Shown: one piece after another, positions 53,831-64,000 of the stretch
Position numbering within the stretch: position 1 is the stretch's first letter
How the letters are laid out: each line of letters opens with the position of its first letter
Source of the DNA: Bufo bufo
Taxonomy: Eukaryota; Chordata; Amphibia; Anura; Bufonidae
Length of the DNA: 64,000 nucleotides
Assembly (NCBI RefSeq): GCF_905171765.1
Contig: NC_053392.1
Coordinates: 445,250,837 to 445,314,836, forward strand
Direction: 5' to 3'
Notes under the pieces: generated by a model
The model's input: only the letters and a program-made list of their open reading frames with translations
What the model was told of the DNA's origin: nothing
Database searches by the model: none
Translations under genes and position numbers: made by a program

Positions 53831-54881
53831 CACTCACCTAAAGAATTATTAGGAACACCTGTTCTATTTCTCATTAATGCAATTATCTAGTCAACCAATC
53901 ACATGACAGTTGATTCAATGCATTTAGGGGGGTGCTCCTGGTCAAGACAATCTCCTGAACTCCAAACTGAATGTTAGAATGGGAAAGAAAGGTGATTTAA
54001 GTAATTTTGAGCGTGGCAATGGTTGTTGGTGCCAGATGGGCCGGTCTGAGTATTTCACAAACTGCTCAGTTACTGGGATTTTCACGCACAACCATTTCTA
54101 GGGTTTACAAAGAATGGTGTGAAAAGGGAAAAACATCCAGTATGCGGCAGTCCTGTGGGCAAAAATGCCTTGTGGATGCTAGAGGTCAGAGGAGAATGGG
54201 CCGACTGATTCAAGCTGATAGAAGAGCAACGTTGACTGAAATAACCACTCGTTACAACCGAGGTATGCAGCAAAGCATTTGTGAAGCCACAACACTCACA
54301 ACCTTGAGGCGGATGGGCTACAACAGCAGAAGACCCCACCGGGTACCACTCATCTCCACTACAAATAGGAAAAAGAGGCTACAATTTGCACAAGCTCACC
54401 AAAATTGGACTGTTGAAGACTGGAAAAATGTTGCCTGGTCTGATGAGTCTCGATTTCTGTTGAGAAATTCAAATGGTAGAGTCCAAATTTGGCGTAAACA
54501 GAATGATAACATGTACCCATCCTCTGATGGCTACTTCCAGCAGGATAATGCACCATGTCACAAAGCTCGAATCATTTCAAATTGGTTTCTTGAACATGAC
54601 AATGAATTCACTGTACTAAAATGGCCCCCACAGTCACCAGATCTCAACCCAATAGAGCATCTTTGGGATGTGGTGGAACGGGAGCTTCGTGCCCTGTATG
54701 TGCATCCCTCAAATCTCCATCAACTGCAAGATGCTATCCTATCAATATGGGCCAACATTTCTAAAGAATGCTATCAGCACCTTGTGGAATCAATGCCACG
54801 TAGAATTAAGGCAGTTCTGAAGGCAAAAGGGGGTCCAACACCGTATTAGTATGGTGTTCCTAATAATTCTTTAGGTGATTG
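53831..54881 (+). mobile_element. Tc1-like element, DD36E (Incomer) type
   Basis: Termini CACTCACCTAAAGAATTATT and its near-complement ending TTTAGGTGATTG, flanked by TA. The element is 1,051 bp and carries a deleted, frameshifted transposase. Confidence 0.92.
53979..54849 (+). pseudogene. Tc1-like transposase, DD36E, deleted
   Basis: The expected start MGKKGDLSNFERG at 53979 is followed by an extra A at about 54017 that shifts the frame, which then runs open from MVVGARWAGLSISQTAQ to the stop. DNA-binding helices (LLGFSRTTISRVYKEW, TLTTLRRMGYNS) precede the first catalytic Asp in VAWSDESRF. An internal in-frame deletion joins KQNDNM to YPSSDGYFQQDN, removing the usual MVWG-type core strand. 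The second Asp is in QQDNAPCH and the Glu in NPIEHLW, 36 residues apart by my count. The ending KAKGGPTPY is complete. It is inactive. Confidence 0.92.
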
Positions 54882-55256
54882 TATATAGACCAAGCCCTCA
54901 CTCTGATGCAATAAAATCTGAGACACTTAGTCAATATATTTTGATCAAAACACATCTGTGCCCGCCAACCAAGTGCCAGGGTTTCAGGTCAGGTGGGTCC
55001 TACGCTAAACCTACCTGAGCCGTTGGGCTTCTATGTTCAGGAGCGCAGATGCCGCACATATGGCGTGCTGATCCTAGTCACCTCCATGTGCATCAAGCAA
55101 CCGATGGGAGAGGAGCAAGCACACCTATATGTACCACCTAATCAAGGCGCTCTATTAGATAGGAAGGGCAAAAGTGCAAAGGAATGCTACTCCTAAGATA
55201 AAATAGGAGTGCATTCATACTTGAAGGTGCCACTCCCTCAAGCATATACTACATAA

Positions 55257-55295
55257 ACAGAAAAATCACAGAAAAAACAAAGAGAAAAACATCCT
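55257..55295. repeat. 39-bp direct repeat, right copy
   Basis: Matches 53687-53725 with one mismatch (AAAGAG for AAAGAT). LINE copy B begins immediately after it. Confidence 0.85.
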
Positions 55296-55365
55296 TCAGT
55301 GTCAAATTCTTTGAAGAAGTCCAGATATACGACATCCATTGATTCACCGCTGTCAAGTCTAGAAC

Positions 55366-56982
55366 TTACCTCCTCATATAAACTAAATTAGTTTGACATG
55401 ACCGATCCCTCATGAAGCCATGCTGATATGGCATTATTTGCTTATTTTCATTGAGGTACTCCAAGATAGCATCTCTTATAAAACCTTTAAACAGTTTACC
55501 CACGACAGATGTTAAATATACCGGCCTATAGTTTCCAGGCTCTGTTTTTGGACCCTTTCTGAATATTGGCAACACTTTGCTATGCGCCAATCCTGTGGAA
55601 AACTACCTGTCAAGTATAGAGTCCTTAAATATCAGAAATAGGGGTCTGGATATGACATTAATTAATTCTCTTAGGATACGGGGGTGTATGCCATCTGGTC
55701 CTGGCGATTTGTCTATTTTCATCTTTTTTTGAAGCCGCTGTACTTCTTCCTGGGTCAAACAGGGCACTTTTATTTGGGAATTTACTTTTATATTCTGCAT
55801 TTCATCTGACAGTTTATTTTCTTCAGTGAATACAGTGGAGAAAAAAATATTTAATAGCTTTGCTTTCTCTTCATCGCTCTCTGCAACTCCCCCCTCATCA
55901 CTCTGTAAAGGGCCGACACCTTCAGATTTATACTTTAAACCATTTATATAATTGAAGAAGATTTTAGGGTTAGTTTTACACTCTTTGGCAATTAATCTCT
56001 CGGTCTCTAGTTTGGCCACTTTTATTAGTTTTTTACATATTCTATTTTTTTCCTTATTGTTTTTCAGTACTTTCTCACTACCCTCCTGTTTTAGTGATTT
56101 AGTGAATGCTTTCTTTTTGTCATTTATTGCCTTCTTTACAGTTCTATTTATCCACATTGGTTTCTTCTTGTCCCTTAACCTTTTCTTTACATAAGGGATG
56201 CTTTTAAAAATATCCCATTTTGTGGCTGTATTTTTATTTTTGAGCACTTTGTCCCAGTTAGTTAGGCCTATGACCTCTCTTAGTTGGCTAAATTTAGCTT
56301 TTTTGAAGTTTGGTATTTTTGTTCCTCCCTGAAGAAACACTCTTTTGAATGACAATTGGAAGGTTATTACTTTATGGTCACTATTTCCCAGGTGTCCTCC
56401 AACCTGCACATCTGTTTTTCTGTCAGGTCTATTGGTTAATACTAAGTCTAGTATGGCCATCCCTCTATTCGGGTCCTGAACCAGTTGGGAAAGGTTATTG
56501 TCTTTGGTAATTGCCAAGAACCTGTTTCCTTTATGAGATGGACAGGTTTCAGTTTCCCAGTCTATATCTGGGTAGTTGAAGTCCCCCATAATAACAACCT
56601 CATTATGATTTGCCGCCTCGTCTATCTCGTTTAATAGTAGATTTTCTGTGGACTCTGGTATATTAGGTGGTTTATAATAAACTCCTATTATTAATTTATT
56701 ATTCTTTTTGCCTCCATGTATTTCTACCCACAGTTCATGTCCCTCACTTATATCTTCTCGGACTGTGGGCTTTAGACATTACTTTACATAAAGGTAGACC
56801 CCTCCCCCTCTCTTGTTTTGGCGATCCATTCTAAACAGACTGTAACCCTGTACATTAACCACCCAGTCATAGCTATCATCCAGCCATGTCTCAGTTATTT
56901 CCACTATTTCATAGTCCTCCTCACACATCACTAATTCCAGCTCCCCAGTTTTATTAGTCAGGCTTCTGGCATTAATATACAC
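55366..56982 (-). pseudogene. CR1-like ORF2, endonuclease and reverse transcriptase N-part
   Basis: The frame starts MYINARSLTNKTGELE and ITETWLDDSYDW (AP-endonuclease motifs), then RGGGVYLYVK and a stop near 56780. It goes on through GVYYKPPN, MGDFNYPDIDW (catalytic Asp-Asn) and HLGNSDHKVI (catalytic Ser-Asp-His). A long charged linker leads to the reverse-transcriptase start: LTQEEVQRLQKKMKIDK, SPGPDGIHPRILREL. A frameshift near 55600 leads into PGNYRPVYLTSVVGKL and HGFMRDRSCQTNL. The domain order is that of CR1/L2-type LINEs. Only a few breaks interrupt it. The rest of the polymerase is missing at the 3' truncation. Confidence 0.9.
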
Positions 56983-58558
56983 TGCTCAAAAAGGGAACAC
57001 AAAAATAACACATCCTAGATCTGAATTAATTAAATAATCTTCTGAAATACTTTGTTCTTTACATAGTTGAATGTGCTGACAACAAAATCACACAAAAATT
57101 TAAAAATGGAAATCAAATTTTTCAACCCATGGAGGTCTGGATTTGGAGTCACCCTCAAAATTAAAGTGGAAAAACACACTACAGGCTGATCCAACTTTGA
57201 TGTAATGTCCTTAAAACAAGTCAAAATGAGGCTCAGTAGTGTGTGTGGCCTCCACGTGCCTGTATGACCTCCCTACAACGCCTGTGCATGCTCCTGATGA
57301 GGTGGCGGACGGTCTCCTAAGGGATCTCCTCCCAGACCTGGACTAAAGCATCTGACAACTCCTGGACAGTCTGTGGTGCAATGTGACGTTGGTGGATAGA
57401 GCGATACATGATGTCCCAGATGTGCTCAATTGGATTCAGGTCTGGGGAACGGGCAGGCCAGTCCATAGCATCAATGCCTTCGTCTTGCAGGAACTGCTGA
57501 CACACTCCAGCCACATGAGGTCTAGCATTGTCTTGCATTAGGAGGAACCCAGGGCCAACCGCACTAGAATATGGTCTCACAAGGGGTCTGAGGATCTCAT
57601 CTCGGTACCTAATGGCAGTCAGGCTACCTCTGGCGAGCACATGGAGGGCTGTGCGGCCCTCCAAAGAAATGCCACCCCACACCATTACTGACCTAATGCC
57701 AAACCGGTCATACTGGAGGATGTTGCAGGCAGAAGAACGTTCTCCACGGCGTCTCAAGACTCTGTCACGTCTGTCACATGTGCTCAGTGTGAACCTGCTT
57801 TCATCTGTGAAGAGCACAGGGCGCCAGTGGCGAATTTGCCAATCTTGGTGTTCTCCGGCAAATGCCAAACGTCCTGCACGGTGTTGGGCTGTAAGCACAA
57901 CCCCCACCTGTGGTTGTCGGGCCCTCATATCACCCTCATGGAGTCTGTTTCTGACCGTTTGAGCAGACACATGCACATTTGTGGCCTGCTGGAGGTCATT
58001 TTGCAGGGCTCTGGCAGTGCTACTCCTGTTCCTCCTTGCACAAAGGCGGAGGTAGCGGTCCTGCTGCTGGGTTGTTGCCCTCCTACGGCCTCGTCCACGT
58101 CTCCTGATGTACTGGCCTGTCTCCTGATAGCGCCTCCATGCTCTGGACATTACGCTGACAGACACAGCAAACCTTCTTGCCACAGCTCGCATTGATGTGC
58201 CATCCTGGATAAGCTGCACTACCTGAGCCACTTGTGTGGGTTGTAGACTCCGTCTCATGCTACCACTAGAGTGAAAGCACCGTCAGCATTCAAAAGTGAC
58301 CCAAACTTTAGCCAGGAAGCATAGGAACTGAGAAGTTGTCTGTGGTCACCACCTGCAGAACCACTCCTTTATTGGGGGTGTCTTGCTAATTGCCTATAAT
58401 TTCCACCTGTTGTCTATCCCATTTGCACAACAGCATGTGAAATTGATTGTCACTCAGTGTTGCTTCCTAAGTGGATGACAGTTTGATTTCATAGAAGTGT
58501 GATTGACTTGGAGTTACATTGTGTTGTTTAAGTGTTCCCTTTATTTTTTTGAGCAGTG
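56980..58558 (-). mobile_element. Tc1 element, DD34E, copy B
   Basis: Termini CACTGCTCAAAAAGGGAACA at 56980, where a few bases are lost from the usual TIR, and TATTTTTTTGAGCAGTG at 58558, with TA on both sides. It inserted in the start of LINE ORF2, between INARSL and the upstream leader. It is the near-complete relative of 21910-23304. Confidence 0.93.
57233..58258 (-). pseudogene. Tc1-like transposase, DD34E, one stop codon
   Basis: The frame runs from [20 protein letters not shown] at 58258. The DNA-binding half contains [20 protein letters not shown] and [13 protein letters not shown]. The triad is the Asp of FTDESRF, the Asp of MQDNARPH and the Glu of NPIEHIW, 34 residues apart. A single TAG at about 57314-57316, where relatives have Gln, stops the protein after VQVWEEIP. 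The last 27 residues to ARGGHTHY remain in frame, ending at 57233. All catalytic residues precede the stop, so a C-terminally shortened protein could in principle be made. I treat it as a pseudogene. Confidence 0.93.
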
Positions 58559-58722
58559 TACATACATTAAAGAGTTTTATGTATATTTTTTTACCCTACA
58601 TATTTCCTTCTGAATTGTTCTAGTCCCTCCATCCATTCCTCCCCCAGTCCCATTACCTTGCCCCTGGTCTATGTCTGCACTATCTTCCCCTCCTATAACG
58701 TAATTACTCTCCGTCCCAGTCC
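58559..58722 (-). other. CR1-like ORF1/ORF2 spacer
   Basis: LINE sequence between the Tc1 insertion and the ORF1 stop. No gene is seen. It resumes the LINE exactly after the TA duplication. Confidence 0.5.
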
Positions 58723-59160
58723 CTAGTTTAAACACTCCTCCAACTTTCTAGCCATCTTCTCCCCCAACACAGCTGCCCCTTCCCCATTGAGGTGCAGCCC
58801 ATCCCTATGATAGAGCATGTAGCCGAGAGAGAAGTCGGCCCAGTTCTCCAGGATCCCAAACTCCTCCTTCCTACACCAGTTCTTGAGCCACTTGTTTACC
58901 TCCCTAATCTCCCGCTGCCTTTCTTGTGTGGCTTGTGGTATCAGCAGTATTTTGAAAAATACTACCTTTGAGGTCCTTGCCCTAAGCTTTTGACCTAAAT
59001 CCCTAAAATCTTTTTTAAGGACACTCCACCTACCTCTAACTTTTTCATTGGTTCCAATATGGACCATGACCGCTGGACCATGACCCAGTAATCTGTCAAC
59101 CCGATCCGCGATGTGTCGAACTCAAGTAGCAGGAAGACAACACACCGTTCGACAATGCCG
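58723..59160 (-). pseudogene. CR1-like ORF1 esterase domain, C-terminal part
   Basis: The frame 58723-59067 reads MVHIGTNEKVRGRWSVLKKD, RARTSKVVFFKILLIP, NKWLKNWCRKEEF and then RDGLHLNGEGAAVLGEKMA. The VHIGTN block and the DGLHLN block (Asp-x-x-His pair) are hallmarks of the SGNH/GDSL esterase-like domain found in CR1-clade ORF1 proteins. Upstream coding continues in a shifted frame to about 59160, but the catalytic Ser block is missing. It probably acted on lipids or in LINE particle formation; that role is unproven for the family. Confidence 0.82.
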
Positions 59161-59189
59161 GTCTTTGTGACAGATTGCCCTAACTGTAC

Positions 59190-59500
59190 ACCTAATAATT
59201 TGAACAAATAATTGCAACTGGTGTGATATAAGAGTTGCCCTCCCAAAAAACTGATTGAGGCAGGGGTGTGATATACCTAGAATATACTTTCCATATAGTG
59301 CATTTGTAATTTGCAGGAGTTGTGTGCGGTTCTGCTGAGATACCCCAGCTATACAGAGGGACAAACGCTATTGGAACAAATCAATTCATCTGGTGTGATA
59401 TACCAGTTTCCCCCCCAAAAAGGGGTTTAATATACCTGCTTCCAGCAAATAATCATTAAGCCGTTCTATACTCCTGCTTCCACAAATACTGATCTTTTAT
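59190..59500. repeat. hAT 5 tandem array, part 2
   Basis: The array resumes with GAACAAATAATTGCAACTGG, which joins correctly to GACAAACGCTATT before the Tc1/LINE block at 50379. About 1.5 units follow, and then unique sequence leading to the transposase start. Confidence 0.9.
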
Positions 59501-59531
59501 AGGGACTTTGTCACAGGGTCATTTTGAAAAT

Positions 59532-60799
59532 GACAGGCAGAGAAAGAGGCCGGCCATTCCACAGGGGTGGTAGGGGTCAGCCAGGTGCACCAGGCCGGAG
59601 CCTAAGTGGGAAGTTTGAGAAGGTACGTGCGATTACGTCAAAGGATGCACCAGAGTTGGTTAAGTGGCTCACTCAGCCTTCCGCTTCTGCACCCTCCTCA
59701 TCCTCTGTATCTGCACCCTTCTCACTCTCTGCTGTGTGCACCCCCAAAGACACCACACCACCATAGCCCCTCCACTCAAGTCAGAGGAATTATTTTCCCA
59801 TCAATTCCTAGACCTTACCTATGCGCAGCCATTCTTGGAATCAGATGAGGAAGAGGAGGTAGCAACGGCTGCCACCCAGCGGTCTGACGACAGTACCCAG
59901 ATCAGCCCAAGGAGGGTGATCCCCGCTGTTGCTGCCTACTCTGAGATCTCTAATGTCAGTGGTGGTGAAGGTGATGATGATGACGTGTCGATGAACGTCA
60001 CGTGGGGGCCCACAAGAGAGGAAGAGGAGGGGAGTTCAGAGGGAGAGACGGAGCAGCAAATAGGTAGGAGAAGGAGGAGAAGCAGGCAAACTTGCAGTGC
60101 ACAAGAGGCAAAAAGCAAACTGCAAATGTATCTGGAGCGAGCCATCCACCATGCACTGTCACATCTTGTGTTCCCAGGATGCCGGCACATGGCTCCGCAG
60201 TGTGGGCTTTTTTTTAACTTGTCAGCTGCTAACAATAGTGTTGCAATCTGCAACCTGTGCTGTCAACGCATAAGTCGCGATAAGCCCAACACTCACCTAG
60301 GGAAGACCGCCTTAAGAAGGCACCTGGCCTCCCATTGCCGAACCCAGTGGGAGCAACGCCGTCAGAACGCACAAAGACATACTCCTTGTGCTCCACGTCC
60401 TGCCTCTTCTCCTTCTCCTCTCTCCTCCCATTTGACCTCCACTCCACCTTCCACCGCGCTGTTGTCGCGTTCATCTGGCCCAAGGCAGGCTTCCTTGGGC
60501 CAAATGTTCGAGCGTAAAAAAATGATGATGCCGTATTATCCTCTTGCCCAACGGCTGACCGCTGGCTAACTACTGCCATATAAATTGGTGGACTCGGAGG
60601 CCTTTAGAAAATTTGTGGCCATTGGCACACCACAATGTAAGGGCACCGGAATGAAATATTTCTCCCAGAAGGGCATGCCAGAGCTATATGGCCACGTTCA
60701 GCGGCAAGTGAATTTATCTCTGGCACACAGTGTCGGCACCAAGATACATCTGACCAAATACACGTGGTCTAGCAAACACGGGCAGGGAACGTACGTACA
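59532..60799 (+). pseudogene. hAT 5 transposase, BED-finger half
   Basis: The start MTGRERGRPFHRGGRG at 59532 continues through VRAITSKDAPELVKWLTQ and a Ser/Ala/Pro-rich stretch, then stops after KDTTPP. The protein resumes in the frame covering 59785-60569: SEELFSHQFLDLTYAQPF, an acidic part with GDDDDVSMNV, an RRRRR patch, and the BED finger. The finger reads QCGLFFNLS, CNLCCQRISRDKPNTHLG, TALRRHLASHC. It ends LGQMFERKKMM and a stop at 60569. The core begins at 60585 (SEAFRKFV, YFSQKGMPELYG, KIHLTKYTW). There the first catalytic Asp of LTTDTW is replaced by Lys-Tyr. A Tc1 then cuts the gene at 60800. Confidence 0.9.
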
Positions 60800-60801
60800 T
60801 A

Positions 60802-62447
60802 CAGTCAGGTCCATGAATATTGGGACATTGACACAATTCTAAGATGTTTGGCTCTATATGCCACCACAATGTATTTGAAATGAAACAAACTAGATGTGCT
60901 TTAACTGCAGACTGTCAGCTTTAATTTGAGGGTATTTACATCCAAATCAGGCGAACGGTGTAGGAATTACAACAGTTTGCTCATGTACCTCCCACTTGTT
61001 AAGGGACCAAAAATAATGGGACAATTGGCTTCTCAGCTGTTCCATGGCCAGGTGTGTATTATTCCCTCATTATCCCAATTACAATGAGCAGATAAAAGGT
61101 CCAGAGTTCATTTCAAGTGTGCAATTTGCATTTGGAATCTGTTGCTGTCAACTCTCAAGATGAGATCCAAAGAGCTGTCACTGTCAGTGAAGCAAGCCAT
61201 CATTAGGCTGAAAAAACAAAACAAACCCATCAGAGAGATAGCAAAAACATTAGGCGTGGCCAAAACAACTGTTTGGAACATTTTAAAAAAGAAGTAATGC
61301 ACCGGTGAGCTCACCAACACCAAAAGACCAGGAAGACCACAGAAAACAACTGTGGTGGATGACCGAAGAATTCTTTCCCTGGTGAAGAAAACACCCTTCA
61401 CAACAGTTAGCCAGATCAAGAACACTCTCCAGGAGGTAGGTGTATGTGTGGCAAAGTCAACAATCAAGAGAAGACTTCACCAGAGTGAATACAGAGGGTA
61501 TACCACAAGATGTAAACCATTGGTGAGCCTCAGAAACAGGAAGGCCAGATTAGAGTTTGCCAAACGGCATCTAAAAAAGCCTTCACAGTTTTGGAACAAC
61601 ATCCTATGGACAGATGAGACCAAGATCAACTTGTACCAGAGTGATATGAAGAGAAGAGCATGCAGAAGGAAAGGAACTGCTCATGATCCTAAGCATACCA
61701 CCTCATCAGTGAAGCATGGTGGTGGTAGTGTCATGGCGTGGGCATGTATGGCTGCCAATGGAACTGGTTCTCTTGAATTTATTGATGATGTGACTGCTGA
61801 CAAAACAGCAGAATGAATTGTGAAGTGTTTCGGGCAATATTATCTGCTCATATTTAGCCAAATGCTTCAGAACTCATTGGATGGCGCTTCACAGTGCAGA
61901 TGGACAATGACCCAAAGCATACTTCAAAAGCAACCAAAGAGTTTTTTAAGGGAAAGAAGTAGAATGGTATGCAATGGCCAAGTAAATAACCTGACCTGAA
62001 TTCGATTGAGCATGCATTTCACTTGCTGAAGACAAAACTGAAGGGAAAATGCCCCAAGAACAAGCAGGAACTGAAGACAGTTGCAGTAGAGGCCTGGCAG
62101 AGCATCACCAGGAATGAAACCCTGCGTCTGGTGATGTCTATGCGTTCCAGACTTCAGGCTGTAATTGACTGAAAAGGATTTGCAACCAAGTATTAAAAAG
62201 TGAAAGTTTGATTTATGATTATTATTCTGTCCCATTACTTTTGGTCCCTTAACAAGTGGGAGGCACATATGCAAACTGTTGTAATTCCTACACCATTCAC
62301 CTGATTTGGATGTAAATACCCTCAAATTAAAGCTGACAGTCTGCAGTTAAAGCACATCTAGTTCGTTTCATTTCAAATACATTGTGGTGGTGTATAGAGC
62401 CAAAAATCTTAGAATTGTGTCGATGTCCAAATATTTATGGACCTGAC
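60802..62447 (+). mobile_element. Tc1 element inside hAT 5 gene
   Basis: The left terminus CAGTCAGGTCCATGAATATT follows TA. The right end is the complement, ATATTTATGGACCTGACT, with the last base lost before TA. Inverted repeats are about 210 bp long and include AATTTGAGGGTATTTACATC on one side and its complement on the other. hAT coding sequence continues on both sides, so its position in the gene is clear. Confidence 0.92.
61160..62196 (+). pseudogene. Tc1-like transposase, strongly degraded
   Basis: Starts MRSKELSLSVKQAIIRLKKQ with a helix-turn-helix (REIAKTLGVAKTTVWNIL), then a stop after KKK. It reopens at VDDRRILSLVKK, STIKRRLHQSEYRGYT and NILWTDETKINL with the first catalytic Asp, then MAWACMAANGTGSL. 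From about 61815 stops and frameshifts dominate. The QMDNDPKH-like block is out of frame (CAGATGGACAATGACCC at 61898) and the [12 protein letters not shown] block is degraded. The end near 62196 reads FATKY. It is inactive. Confidence 0.9.
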
Positions 62448-62449
62448 TA

Positions 62450-64000
62450 ACTTTTACTGCCCACTGGGTGAACCTTCTGACAGCCGTCAAGCATGTAACC
62501 TGTGGCACCCGTATGAATTTGGTGTTACTGCCACCGATTGCATGCAGGCCTGCCTCCTCTTCTCTTCCTCCTACTCCATCTCCTCCTCGGCTGACTCCTC
62601 CTTTTCCACTGCTACCGCCTCTTCCACTGCATCCCCCCAGCTTCACAGAACCTATTCGACGTGCCAGGTGAGACTTTGCCATGCTGTGCTGCGACTAATG
62701 TGTCGGGAAGCTAAGAGCCACACCAGTCCTGCACTCCTTTCAGTTCTACGGTCACAGGCCCATCAGTGGATAACCCTGCTCAATTTGACAGTTTGTAAAG
62801 TGGTGTGCGACAATGGTGCCAATCTGCTGAGTGCGCTGAAACAGGGCAAAATGACACACGTGCCGTGCATGTCACATGTCCTGAACTTAGTCTTGCAGCG
62901 ATTCGTTGCCAAATATCCCGGGGTCAAGGGCGTCTTGCGGCAGGCCAGGAAAATCTCTGCCCTTTTTAGAAGATCTTACAAGGCCATGGCTCTCCTTGCT
63001 GACCTTCAGCAGCGACATCATTTACCCATCAGACGTATGATTTGTGAGTTGACTGCCCGATGCGCTGGAACTCCACCTTGTATATGCTTGATAGGCTTCT
63101 CCAGCAGAAACGTGCCGTTAACGACTATCTGTACAAACTCTGCGGCAGGACAGGTTCTGGGGAACTTGTTTTTTTTTCACAGCGCCAGTGACTGCTCATG
63201 TGCGACGCATGTAGACTTCTGCGACCATTTGATGAGATCACCAAACTGGTCAGTCGCAGCCAGGGTGCCATCAGTGACATCGTACCTTAGGCCTTCTTTC
63301 TAGAGCGTGCATTGTGTCATTGATTAATCCGTCGAGGAGCAGGAGCAGGAAGATGAGGAAGTCACAATGCTGAATGATTTCCCAGAGTGGGCTTCTCCAT
63401 CTGAGACAAATCAGCAGGAGTCTGAAGAGGAGTCAGAGAGGATGGTGCCTGGGGGAGGAGGAGGAGCAAGAGCAGGCTTTAAACTTTTCTGGGATCCTTG
63501 GTGTTGTCCGTGGATGGGGGGAGACCGAGGAGGACATTCTCCCGGGCGATAAGCAGGAGCCAAGCCACTCCACCATTTCCAGTTTTGTGCAAATGGGGGT
63601 CTTCATGCTCCAATGTTTGAAGAGGGACCCCTATATTAACAGCATAAAGTGAAAGGACCAGTACTGGAAGGCAACGTACTTAGAACCCCGGTACAAATAC
63701 AAATTGGCGGACATGTTACCAGCATCACATAGGGCTGTCAGAATGAAGCATTTCCAGGCCTTGCTGCGAGAGATGCTGCATTCTGCTGTTGCGGGTGCTG
63801 GCAGAGAAATTTCCACCCACAGAGAAACAGTTGTGGGTACCAATCCTACCGAGTATGCAAGAAGAGGGCGGTTTGAAGATATGTTGGTCACTTCGGATAT
63901 GAGATCATTCTTGCAGCCAGCCCATCGACAGTCGCCATACAGATCCAGCCTCAGGGAACGCCTATACCAACAGGTGTCTGACTACATCGGGTTAACGGCC
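62450..64000 (+). pseudogene. hAT 5 transposase, catalytic half, runs off window
   Basis: Continues the gene after the Tc1. It opens with YCPLGEPSDSRQACNLW, then VCKVVCDNGANLLSAL (second catalytic Asp), THVPCMSHVLNLVLQRF, KISALFRRSYKAM, and HHLPIRRMICELTARC in place of the usual DVPTRWNS block. Frame breaks follow near 63065 and 63290. Acidic sequence (QESEEESERMV) lies near 63410. The piece to the window end encodes hAT-like YWKATYLEPRYKYKLAD (about 63660-63710). The dimerisation domain should lie beyond 64000. Confidence 0.85.

Larger units (their letters stand above)
53726..55256. other. Unidentified 478-bp insert carrying a DD36E element
   Basis: After removing the Tc1 element, about 478 bp remain that match nothing I recognise: 53726-53828 and 54884-55256. 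No gene is seen. The flanking 39-bp direct repeats suggest it was inserted or formed in one event. Confidence 0.5.
55296..59160 (-). mobile_element. CR1-like LINE copy B, interrupted by Tc1
   Basis: The minus strand runs from ORF1 (58723-59160) through a spacer into ORF2 (56977 down to 55300). A Tc1 element at 56980-58558 splits it. Its low-coordinate end overlaps LINE copy A by about 470 bp (55300-55790 corresponds to 53218-53690), so these are two copies, not one. The outer edge near 59160 meets the hAT 5 array. Confidence 0.88.
49408..64000 (+). mobile_element. hAT element 5, continues past window end
   Basis: Starts TAGAGATGGCC followed by GGTTCGCCGAAC palindromes. It contains a 170-bp array (49700-50379, resuming at 59190), a BED-finger transposase from 59532, and the catalytic part after 62450. 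Five insertions split it: a Tc1 (50382-52002), two CR1-like LINE segments (52005-59160) carrying two more Tc1 elements, and a Tc1 inside the gene (60802-62447). Net hAT length in the window is about 4.2 kb. The candidate left duplication is CTGCTGAG, and the right end is not in view. Confidence 0.88.

Noticed and set aside
59119..59364. Minus-strand frame of 80 residues across the LINE/hAT array junction
   Set aside because: It crosses the border between two elements and repeats the reading of the array seen at 49947-50196.

Overview
The window is vertebrate, most likely anuran amphibian, repeat-dense DNA. I found no host protein-coding gene, no rRNA, no recognisable tRNA and no prokaryotic feature. 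The organism call is an inference. It rests on the mix of element families: hAT elements with BED zinc fingers and long private tandem arrays, five or more Tc1/mariner families, L1-like and CR1-like LINEs, a Penelope-like insertion with hammerhead ribozymes, and TTAA- and TAA-flanked MITE-type elements. I know this mix best from frog and toad genomes. Almost every base can be placed in, or beside, a transposable element, and insertions are nested up to three deep.

Layout, left to right. (1) 1-6161: a decayed hAT element whose 5' end lies outside the window, with tandem arrays on both sides of a broken transposase. It abuts half of a minus-strand Tc1 element (6162-7430). (2) 7433-10044: the 5' half of an L1-like LINE on the minus strand with an intact ORF1. 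(3) 10057-28178: a second hAT copy split by a 17.5 kb composite. The composite has two inverted, diverged arms (10418-12060 and 21170-27967) full of AATATT palindromes, each carrying one copy of a short Myb/SANT-like exon. Nested in it are a 3.7 kb palindromic Penelope-type insertion with two identical hammerhead ribozymes and a 15-bp target duplication, an intact Tc1-like transposase gene with DD37E spacing, the 3' half of an L1 ORF2, a Harbinger-like MITE, a Tc1 DD34E copy and a 3 kb TTAA element ending in a row of hairpins. (4) 28440-34078: hAT tandem arrays and 3' ends with a Tc1 DD35E copy; part of this is a recent 2.05 kb tandem duplication. (5) 31711-37145: an L1 copy with ORF1 and the ORF2 endonuclease, split by a candidate LTR. 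(6) 37150-38900: an old Tc1 copy split by a 515-bp MITE. (7) 38900-41690: sparse DNA with a 150-bp MITE, an old CR1 tail and a 314-bp foldback. (8) 41697-47360: a hAT element complete at both ends with a perfect 8-bp target duplication, but with a gutted transposase. (9) 47817-48790: a complete TAA-flanked MITE. (10) 49408 to the window end: the largest hAT copy, interrupted by a Tc1 DD34E copy, two CR1-like LINE segments (themselves interrupted by a DD36E element and another DD34E element) and a further Tc1 inside the transposase gene.

The genes do not form a pathway. Each element once encoded its own mobilisation enzyme, and nearly all are now pseudogenes. The exceptions with an open frame are the DD37E transposase at 16341-17357, whose element has lost its 3' end, and the L1-like ORF1 at 8937-9845. 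The most unusual structures are the Penelope palindrome with paired ribozymes, the large inverted Myb-exon element, the hairpin arrays of the TTAA family, and the rule that every hAT family here carries its own unrelated tandem array.
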